From the NCBI GenBank assembly GCA_045113695.1, contig JBGUJG010000012.1, forward strand, positions 1-12,630: DNA of 12,630 nt, given 5' to 3'. Below the pieces are notes generated by a model. The model was given only the letters and a program-made list of their open reading frames with translations. It ran no database searches and had not been told where the DNA came from. The number at the start of each line of letters is the position of its first letter. The stretch's first letter is position 1. This stretch comes from UBA4246 sp045113695 (lineage in GTDB: Bacteria; Bacillota; Clostridia; Christensenellales; Aristaeellaceae). The translations under genes were made by a program, and so were the position numbers. Shown in pieces: positions 6,323 to 12,123 of this stretch.

Positions 6323-7567
6323 TTACTGGACTTCGGTCATATACTTGGCGACCTCGTCCGCGACGCTGCCGCCGGCAAAGATGCGCTGGAGCAGGTTCCA
6401 CCAGGCGGTGCGCTGTACCGGCCAGTTCGGGGCGATCTGGTAATAGCCGCCGAAATAGGGAGCGAAGATGCTGTAAGCGGCGTTGGCTTCCTTGGGTGTG
6501 CCGGTGTAGATGTCTTCCATTTCGCGGGTGGCGAAATAGCCGGTGGCATAGACGCTCTTGGTATTGCCGTTGCACATGAAGCGGATGAATTCCTTGGCCG
6601 CGGCCGCGCGGGCTTCGTCGCCGTTGTCAAAGATGCCGAAGCCCCAGATGCCGCCGTCCAGCGTGGGCACGCCGTCGTCAGAGGGGAAGGCCATCGGGAA
6701 GATTTCCACGTTCTCGGCCAGGTTGTCCTTGTTGTTGGTGGCCAGGGCGGCGTTCCAGCAGAAGCCCATGGCGGTGGTGCCGTTGCAGAAGTAGTTGATT
6801 TCTTCCGCCGCGACGATGCCGGGGTCAGCGGTCAGGATGCCTTCCTGCACCATGTCATACAGCTTCTGCAGGCCCTTGATGTTGGCTTCGCTGTCCAGGG
6901 TGTACTTGCTGAAGGTTTCGTCGGTGAAGCGGCCGCTGTAGAGGTTGTAGACCAGCGCGCGGGTGCCCTGGTCGCCGCCCTGGCCGCCGCAGTACACGAT
7001 GCCGGTCACGGGGGTGAAGCCGGTTTCCGCCAGGGCGCGGCAGGCAGCCTCAAAGCCCTCGGTGGTCCAGGTGTGGGTGGCTTCGTCGATGTACTGCAAG
7101 GCGTTGGCGGCCTCAAAGGCTTTCTTGTTGATGACCATGCAGTGGGCGGTCATGCACAGGGGATATTCGTAGTAATTGCCGTCCCGGCCTTTGCAGGAGC
7201 CGGCCACGCCTTCATAGATCGCCTTGCCGCCTTCTTCTTCAAACAGGTCGTTCAGCGGCAGCATCTTGCCGGCAGCGCCCCAGTTGGCCACCAGGCGTTC
7301 CGGGCCTTCGAAGATGATGTCCGGCGTGGTCTTGGCTTCGATGGCGGTGGTCACCTGGTCGTCGCCGGAAACGTAGTCCAGGAACTGTACGTTGACCTTG
7401 ATCTCCGGGTGCTCGGCGTTGAAATCCGCGATCAGTTCGGAAACGACGGCGTCATCCGTCCAGCTGCCGATGGGGTAGGTCCAGAGGGTGATTTCCACGT
7501 CTTCCGCCAGGGCGAAGGCGGGAATCATCAGCATCAGGCACAGGAGCAGAGCAAGCAGTCTCTTCAT
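6323..7567 (-). CDS. ABC transporter extracellular solute-binding protein (family 1), probable sialic-acid binding
   Basis: A 414-residue family 1 (UgpB/MalE-like) sugar-binding protein. MKRLLALLLCLMLMIPAFALA is a signal peptide with a signal peptidase I site before EDVEITLW. There is no lipobox: the only cysteine (residue 10) sits in the middle of the hydrophobic core, so it does not look like the lipoprotein usual for Firmicutes. The mature start (VEITLWTYPIGSW) is typical of the first beta strand and sugar-contact tryptophan of this family. It is first in the minus-strand operon with the two permeases and nanA, with AAAGGAGG upstream of ATG 7567. No ATPase gene is nearby; a shared MsmK-type ATPase elsewhere is expected. 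Ligand specificity is inferred from the nan genes. Confidence 0.9.
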   Translation of the reverse strand: MKRLLALLLCLMLMIPAFALAEDVEITLWTYPIGSWTDDAVVSELIADFNAEHPEIKVNVQFLDYVSGDDQVTTAIEAKTTPDIIFEGPERLVANWGAAGKMLPLNDLFEEEGGKAIYEGVAGSCKGRDGNYYEYPLCMTAHCMVINKKAFEAANALQYIDEATHTWTTEGFEAACRALAETGFTPVTGIVYCGGQGGDQGTRALVYNLYSGRFTDETFSKYTLDSEANIKGLQKLYDMVQEGILTADPGIVAAEEINYFCNGTTAMGFCWNAALATNNKDNLAENVEIFPMAFPSDDGVPTLDGGIWGFGIFDNGDEARAAAAKEFIRFMCNGNTKSVYATGYFATREMEDIYTGTPKEANAAYSIFAPYFGGYYQIAPNWPVQRTAWWNLLQRIFAGGSVADEVAKYMTEVQ

Positions 7568-7642
7568 GGATCGTGATCCTCCTTTAATAAATTGTTTCGC
7601 GGTCGGTTCCTTCCCGCATCGGAAGGAAATCCTCTTGCCATA

Positions 7643-7671
7643 AATTTACTTGAAACGCGTGCAGATGTCAA
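7643..7671 (-). promoter_or_regulatory. Candidate promoter of the transporter-nanA operon
   Basis: On the minus strand, TTGACA (7671-7666) and TAAATT (7648-7643) are 17 bp apart, about 76 nt before the start codon. A second TTGACA at 7704-7699 with TCTTAT 17 bp on (7681-7676) is an alternative or tandem promoter. Confidence 0.5.
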
Positions 7672-7699
7672 GACTATAAGAAAAAATAATTTATGTATT

Positions 7700-7713
7700 G
7701 TCAAAAATTTGAC
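7700..7713. promoter_or_regulatory. Palindrome between divergent nan promoters (possible operator)
   Basis: GTCAAA-AA-TTTGAC is a perfect 6-2-6 inverted repeat in the divergent intergenic region, overlapping one candidate minus-strand -35 box and 22 bp upstream of the + strand -35 box. A position between two nan promoters would suit a common regulator, but short AT-rich palindromes also arise by chance. Confidence 0.35.
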
Positions 7714-7735
7714 CACATTCATCATTTTCGGGCGA

Positions 7736-7764
7736 TTGACAAGAAGCATGGGTTCTTATATAAT
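7736..7764 (+). promoter_or_regulatory. Consensus sigma-A promoter of the yhcH-SGNH-phosphodiesterase operon
   Basis: TTGACA (7736-7741), 17-bp spacer, TATAAT (7759-7764): both hexamers match consensus perfectly. It lies 60 bp upstream of the YhcH start, so the unregulated promoter should be strong, which makes repression likely if the pathway is inducible. Confidence 0.88.
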
Positions 7765-7823
7765 CACAGCAGCGAAAACTGTCCGGATGCCGGATCCGGC
7801 GCTTGATTCAGGGAGGATTTTCC

Positions 7824-8276
7824 ATGCTGATCGACGAAATACGCCCGGGAAAAGATTTTTCCATTGACTTTGGAAGCCTCGGCCCCCGCTTTGCCCGGGC
7901 TGCCGCATTTCTCCGGTCGGCGGACCTTTCTTCCCTGGCCCCGGGGCGGACGGAGATCGACGGGGACGATGTCTTTGTCTCCGTGCAGGAATACGTCCAG
8001 GAAGAACGGGAAGCGGCTTATGAAGCGCACGACCGGTACGCCGACATTCAGCTGGTGCTGAAGGGAAGCGAGCGCTTCCGCTGGGGCTGCGGAACGGCGG
8101 GCGCGCCGCAGGGCGATTTCCGGAAGGTGACCGGCGTCGGACGATTTGTGGAATTCACGCTCCGGGAAAACCAGTTTGTGATCTTTTTCCCGGGAGAGGC
8201 CCACGCGCCCGGCCTGCCGGCAGACGGCCCCGCCCTTTGCCGCAAGGCGGTCGTCAAGGTCCGGGTGAACGACTGA
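7824..8276 (+). CDS. nanQ: YhcH/YjgK/YiaL family protein, probable N-acetylneuraminate anomerase
   Basis: A 150-residue cupin-like protein of the DUF386 family. Diagnostic motifs are EAHDRYADIQLVLKG (67-81), supplying Glu67, His69 and Asp74-type metal ligands; FFPGEAHAPG (121-130), with the second metal-binding histidine at 127; and the C-terminal RKAVVKV. E. coli YhcH (NanQ) is a metal-dependent anomerase that supplies NanA with the open-chain form of sialic acid, so this gene fits the pathway. ATG 7824 follows GGGAGG (7811-7816) at good spacing; the in-frame TTG at 7803 lacks a ribosome binding site. It is first of three + strand genes, divergent from the transporter operon. Related YiaL/EbgC proteins act on other sugars, so the substrate is inferred. 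Confidence 0.85.
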   Translation: MLIDEIRPGKDFSIDFGSLGPRFARAAAFLRSADLSSLAPGRTEIDGDDVFVSVQEYVQEEREAAYEAHDRYADIQLVLKGSERFRWGCGTAGAPQGDFRKVTGVGRFVEFTLRENQFVIFFPGEAHAPGLPADGPALCRKAVVKVRVND

Positions 8277-8295
8277 GAGGAAGGAAACTGCAGCC

Positions 8296-8937
8296 ATGAA
8301 AAAACACATTGTCTGTTTCGGGGATTCCAATACGCACGGCTACTGCGCCGATCCGGCTGACTGCGCGGACGGCGGCAGCCGCTTCAACGAGCAGGAGCGC
8401 TGGACCTGCCTGCTGCAGGAAGCGCTGGGCCGGGATTATCTTGTGCTGGAAGAAGGGCTGGGCGGGCGCACCACCGTGTTTTCCGACCCGCTGCATGAAT
8501 CGATGGACGCGGTGTCCGCCGCGTTCCCGGTGCTGATGAGCCATGAGCCGGTGGACCTGCTGATCATCATGCTGGGCACCAACGATACCAAGGAACGCTT
8601 CTGCGCCAACGCGGCGGCCATCGCCGTGGGGATGGAGCGCCTGATCAAAAAGTGCAAGTCTGTCGAATGCTGGGGGGTAAAAGGCCCCAACATCCTGGTC
8701 ATCTGCCCGCCTCCGCTGGGCGAAGGGTTCCACGACGAGGTCATGGGCAAAGGCTGCGTGGAAAAGTCCAGGGCCCTGGCCCCTTATATGAAGGCCGTAG
8801 CCGAAAGGAATCAGGTTCATTTCCTGGACGCCGCGGACTGCGAGTTCAATCCCGTGGATTTTACCCACCTGACGAAGAAGGGCCACGCCCAGCTGGCGGC
8901 CAGGCTGAAGGAACTGGTGCCCGGCCTGACGGCCTGA
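8296..8937 (+). CDS. SGNH/GDSL-family hydrolase (cytoplasmic esterase)
   Basis: A 213-residue SGNH hydrolase without signal peptide. The four blocks are visible: FGDSNTHG with nucleophile Ser11, GLGGRTT (oxyanion Gly about 56-57), LGTNDTKE with Asn96, and VDFTHLTKKGH with the Asp188/His191 dyad. Overall it resembles the small arylesterase-like branch of the family. It lies 19 bp after the YhcH gene with GAGGAAGG just after that stop, so it is in the same operon. Given the sialic-acid context it may remove O-acetyl groups from imported sialic acids, the job of NanS in E. coli, but it would do so in the cytoplasm. That substrate is an inference; another acyl ester is possible. Confidence 0.88.
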   Translation: MKKHIVCFGDSNTHGYCADPADCADGGSRFNEQERWTCLLQEALGRDYLVLEEGLGGRTTVFSDPLHESMDAVSAAFPVLMSHEPVDLLIIMLGTNDTKERFCANAAAIAVGMERLIKKCKSVECWGVKGPNILVICPPPLGEGFHDEVMGKGCVEKSRALAPYMKAVAERNQVHFLDAADCEFNPVDFTHLTKKGHAQLAARLKELVPGLTA

Positions 8938-8956
8938 GGATCTGCGGGAGGCGGAC

Positions 8957-10258
8957 ATGAGCAAAGGAAAATACGCGGTCGTGATTTCCGAAGACGCCAT
9001 GGTCTGGGAGGACCTGACCGTCCTGTCAGGGCTGCCGGCCTTCGGGTCCGTCATGCGGGAAGCGGCGGTGATCAGACATAACCGCTCCATCTACCCGACG
9101 ATCACCTATCCGTGCCATGTGACGATGAGTACCGGCTGCTATCCGGACAGGCACGGGGTGATCAACAACGAGCAGACCATTCTGACGGAGGTTTCCTCCC
9201 GGTGGGAGCATTTCCACAGCGCGGTGAAAGTGCCGGACATCTTTGACCGGGCAAAAGAAAACGGGCTGACCACTGCCGCCGTCTTCTGGCCGGTGACCGG
9301 CTGCCATCCGAACGTCGACTGGCTGATCGACGAATACTGGCCGCAGACGCCGCAGGAGGACATCGCGGAATGCTTCCGGGACGCTGGGACGGACGAAAGG
9401 ACCATGGAGATCGTCCGCAGGAATATCCACCTGCTGCAGGGGCATGTCCGCCGGCATCCGTGGGCGGACCAGTTTGTCTTCGCCTGCGCCTGCGATATCA
9501 TCCGGGCATACCGGCCGAACCTGCTGATGGTCCACCCGGCCAACATCGACAGCTACCGCCACGAGACCGGGGTGTTCTCCCCGAAAGTGACGCACGGCCT
9601 GCACGAGTGCGACCTGTGGCTGAGCGACATCCTGCAGGCGCTGGACGTGGCCGAGATCCGGGCGCAGACCAACGTGTTTGTGGTCAGCGACCACGGGCAG
9701 ATCGACGTGCGGGGCAGCGTCCAGCCCAACGTCCTGCTCCGCCGGGCCGGGCTGATCGACGTGGGGCCTGACGGGCAGATCGTGGACTGGCGGGCCGTCT
9801 GCAAGTCCACCGGCGCTTCCTGCCAGGTGTGGCTCAGGGACCCAGGGGACAGGTCAGTCTGGCAGCGGGTCCGGGACGTGCTGGAGGCGGCCCGCGCCGA
9901 AGGCGCTTACGGCATTGGCCGCGTTTACACCCGGGAAGAGACCGAACGCCTGGAGCATCTGTCCGGCGGCTTCAGTTTTGTGCTGGAAACGGACGGCACC
10001 TATTCCTTCGGCAACCGCTGGGACGGGCCGGCGGTGCGCCCGGTGGACGTCAGCGACTATAAGCTGGCGCACGGCACCCACGGGCATCATCCGGACAAAG
10101 GCCCCCAGCCTGCCCTGATCGCCTTCGGGCCGGACATCCGGCCCGGCGCAATCGTGGAACAGGCGCGCATCGCAGACATAGCCCCGACCGTTGCGGCGGC
10201 CCTGGGCTTTGACATGCCGGATACGGACGGCAGGCCCGTCCGGGAGATCCTGCTGTAA
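8957..10258 (+). CDS. Type I phosphodiesterase/nucleotide pyrophosphatase-like enzyme (alkaline phosphatase superfamily)
   Basis: A 433-residue cytoplasmic member of the NPP branch of the alkaline phosphatase superfamily. Metal and nucleophile motifs: ISED (Asp13, first metal ligand position); YPTITYPCHVTMSTGCYP (46-63), the PTxTxP motif with the likely nucleophile Thr50, followed by DRHGV; ANIDSYRHETG with Asp198 and His202; VSDHGQ with Asp245 and His246; and AHGTHGHHPD (371-380) with the last metal histidine. All expected ligands are present, so it should be an active two-metal phosphodiesterase or phosphohydrolase. There is no signal peptide. It is the third gene of the yhcH operon, 19 bp after the SGNH gene, with GGGAGG upstream. 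Substrate unknown; a phosphodiester released with or derived from sialylated glycans is one possibility. Confidence 0.85.
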   Translation: MSKGKYAVVISEDAMVWEDLTVLSGLPAFGSVMREAAVIRHNRSIYPTITYPCHVTMSTGCYPDRHGVINNEQTILTEVSSRWEHFHSAVKVPDIFDRAKENGLTTAAVFWPVTGCHPNVDWLIDEYWPQTPQEDIAECFRDAGTDERTMEIVRRNIHLLQGHVRRHPWADQFVFACACDIIRAYRPNLLMVHPANIDSYRHETGVFSPKVTHGLHECDLWLSDILQALDVAEIRAQTNVFVVSDHGQIDVRGSVQPNVLLRRAGLIDVGPDGQIVDWRAVCKSTGASCQVWLRDPGDRSVWQRVRDVLEAARAEGAYGIGRVYTREETERLEHLSGGFSFVLETDGTYSFGNRWDGPAVRPVDVSDYKLAHGTHGHHPDKGPQPALIAFGPDIRPGAIVEQARIADIAPTVAAALGFDMPDTDGRPVREILL

Positions 10259-10267
10259 ATACAAAAA

Positions 10268-10307
10268 CCGCCCGCTTCCCGATTTATGATCGGGGGCGGG
10301 CAGTTTT
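10268..10307 (+). terminator. Terminator of the yhcH operon
   Basis: GCCCGC/GCGGGC (10270-10275 with 10296-10301) and an inner CCCGAT/ATCGGG stem with a TTATG loop form a hairpin, followed by AGTTTTAC. The 120 bp from here to the next promoter hold nothing I can support. Confidence 0.75.
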
Positions 10308-10431
10308 ACATGAAAGGCGCGATTCGCGGGTCTGGCTTTGTCCCGGGCAACGGAGATATGAACGACCGTTTTCTGATCTGCTCCGATCATTTTATCGTGG
10401 ACAAACATGGTGCTGAGGAGAACTCTTTTCC

Positions 10432-10460
10432 TTGACATTCCTCCGCCAATATGGTACATT
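10432..10460 (+). promoter_or_regulatory. Promoter of scfA
   Basis: TTGACA (10432-10437), 17-bp spacer, TACATT (10455-10460), 40 bp before the scfA start. The transcript leader carries AAAGGGGGA as ribosome binding site. Confidence 0.82.
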
Positions 10461-10499
10461 ATCACAGTGAACTGAGTCTGCGAAAGGGGGATTATCGAT

Positions 10500-10652
10500 A
10501 TGTCTCATATTCAGACACTGCCTACCCGCGATCTGTGCGAGAGCGCCAAGAAGGGCGGCTGCGGCGAATGCCAGACTTCCTGCCAGTCCGCGTGCAAGAC
10601 GAGCTGCGGCATCGCCAATCAGAAGTGCGAAAACCAGAAAGCCGATAAGTAA
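10500..10652 (+). CDS. scfA: SCIFF ranthipeptide precursor, seven-cysteine variant
   Basis: A 50-residue precursor peptide of the SCIFF (six cysteines in forty-five residues) family. The leader MSHIQTLPTRDLCESAKKGG precedes the conserved core CGECQTSCQSACKTSC and a final Cys43. Cysteines are at 13, 21, 24, 28, 32, 36 and 43; the last six fit the family pattern and Cys13 is extra. The family's usual CKTSCTVGNQ reads CKTSCGIANQ here, so residue 37, the Thr that accepts the thioether from Cys32 in studied SCIFF peptides, is Gly. It has its own promoter, an AAAGGGGGA site before ATG 10500, and is followed by a hairpin and then its maturase gene. The biological role of SCIFF products is not firmly known. 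Confidence 0.95.
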   Translation: MSHIQTLPTRDLCESAKKGGCGECQTSCQSACKTSCGIANQKCENQKADK

Positions 10653-10670
10653 TCTTCGGGATTGATCAAA

Positions 10671-10695
10671 TGCCGCCTTCGAGGCGGTATTTTTT
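10671..10695 (+). terminator. Terminator/attenuator between scfA and scfB
   Basis: TGCCGCCT and AGGCGGTA form an 8-bp stem (one G-U pair) with a TCG loop, followed by TTTTTT. It lies 18 bp after scfA and 34 bp before scfB with no separate scfB promoter evident, so read-through would give excess precursor over enzyme. Confidence 0.8.
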
Positions 10696-10728
10696 ACATC
10701 TCCACATATCTTGTATCAGGAGTAGACT

Positions 10729-12123
10729 ATGATCCATCAGTATCGTTTGGACGGGCACAGCATCGTGCTGGATACCTGTTCGGGTTCGGTGCACGTCGTG
10801 GACGATGTCGCCTACGACGTGATCGCCATGTATGAAAGCGCCGGGAAGGACGAGATCGTCCGCACGGTGTCCGCCCGCTATCCGGGCCGCCCGGAGGCGA
10901 CCCCTTCGGAAGTGGCCGCCTGCGTGGACGAGGTAGCAGCGCTGAAGGAAGCCGGGAAGCTCTTTGCGCCGGACACCTTCGCCCCGATGGCCGGCGAGCT
11001 CAAGGCCCGGACCAGCGGGGTGGTCAAGGCCCTGTGCCTGCATGTGGCCCACACCTGCAACCTGAACTGCTCCTATTGCTTCGCCAGCCAGGGGCGCTAT
11101 CACGGGGAGCGGGCGGTGATGAGCCTGGAGACCGGGAAAGCGGCTCTTGATTTTCTCGTAGCCCATTCCGGGACCCGGCGCAACCTCGAGGTCGACTTTT
11201 TCGGCGGGGAGCCGCTGATGAACTTCGGGATGATTAAAGACCTGGTGGCCTACGCCCGGAGCATTGAAGGGGAAACCGGCAAGCATTTCCGCTTCACCCT
11301 GACGACCAACGGCCTGCTGATCGACGACGACGTGATCGATTTCTGCAACCGGGAATGCCACAACGTCGTGCTGAGCCTGGACGGGCGCAAAGAGATCCAC
11401 GACCGCCTGCGCGTCGATTACCAGGGCCGCGGCAGCTGGGACCGGATCGTGCCCAAATTCCAGAAGCTGGTGGCGGCCCGGGGCGGGAAAAACTATTACA
11501 TGCGCGGCACCTTCACCCACGCCAACCCGGACTTCCTCAGGGACATCGAAGTCATGCTGGACCTGGGCTTCACGGAGCTGAGCATGGAGCCGGTGGTGTG
11601 CCCCGAGGGCGACCCCGAGGCGCTGACGAAGGAGGACCTGCCCGTCGTGCTCCGGCAGTACGAGGAGCTGGCGGCGCTGATGATCCGCCGCCGACGGGAA
11701 GGGCGGCCCTTCACCTTCTACCACTACATGATCGACCTCACCGGCGGCCCCTGCATCTACAAGCGCATCTCCGGCTGCGGCTCGGGCACGGAGTACATGG
11801 CGGTCACCCCCTGGGGCGACCTGTATCCCTGCCACCAGTTCGTGGGCGAGGAGGACTTCCGGCTGGGCGACATCTGGCACGGCGTGACCAACGAGGCCGT
11901 GCAGGCCCGCTTCACCGCCTGCAACGTGTACGCGCGGCCCGCCTGCCGGGACTGCTGGGCGCGGCTGTACTGCTCCGGCGGTTGCGCGGCCAACGCCTGG
12001 CACGCCACTGGCAGCGTCACCGGCGTGTACGAGTACGGCTGCGAGCTGTTCAAAAAACGCATGGAGTGCGCCATCATGGTCGCGGTGGACGCGCAACTGG
12101 GAGATCAGGATGCACAGCAATGA
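10729..12123 (+). CDS. scfB: SCIFF radical SAM maturase (thioether-forming, SPASM domain)
   Basis: A 464-residue enzyme expected to form Cys-to-residue thioether links in the adjacent SCIFF peptide. Residues about 1-95 form the PqqD-like precursor-recognition region (TCSGSVHVVDDVAYDVI). The radical SAM cluster motif CNLNC-SYC uses Cys110, Cys114 and Cys117 (CxxxCxxC). GGEP (159-162) and the TLTTNG strand (190-195) complete the SAM site. The C-terminal SPASM region carries cysteines at 342, 350, 368, 406, 409, 415, 419 and 438 (GDLYPCHQF, CRDCWARLYCSGGC), enough for two auxiliary iron-sulfur clusters. Length fits the family (CteB-like). CAGGAG precedes ATG 10729. Its end overlaps the next gene by 14 nt. 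The second half is markedly more GC-rich than the nan genes. Confidence 0.95.
   Translation: MIHQYRLDGHSIVLDTCSGSVHVVDDVAYDVIAMYESAGKDEIVRTVSARYPGRPEATPSEVAACVDEVAALKEAGKLFAPDTFAPMAGELKARTSGVVKALCLHVAHTCNLNCSYCFASQGRYHGERAVMSLETGKAALDFLVAHSGTRRNLEVDFFGGEPLMNFGMIKDLVAYARSIEGETGKHFRFTLTTNGLLIDDDVIDFCNRECHNVVLSLDGRKEIHDRLRVDYQGRGSWDRIVPKFQKLVAARGGKNYYMRGTFTHANPDFLRDIEVMLDLGFTELSMEPVVCPEGDPEALTKEDLPVVLRQYEELAALMIRRRREGRPFTFYHYMIDLTGGPCIYKRISGCGSGTEYMAVTPWGDLYPCHQFVGEEDFRLGDIWHGVTNEAVQARFTACNVYARPACRDCWARLYCSGGCAANAWHATGSVTGVYEYGCELFKKRMECAIMVAVDAQLGDQDAQQ

Noticed and set aside
6311..7576. 421-codon + strand open frame opposite the binding-protein gene
   Set aside because: It is an antisense artefact of GC-rich codon use; the minus-strand protein has a signal peptide, ribosome binding site and family features over the same span.
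7803..7823. TTG start extending the YhcH protein by seven residues
   Set aside because: No ribosome binding site upstream of the TTG, whereas GGGAGG is well placed before ATG 7824.
10310..10435. 41-codon + strand ORF starting MKGAIRGSG
   Set aside because: No ribosome binding site, it begins inside the terminator tail and its stop codon falls in the scfA -35 box.
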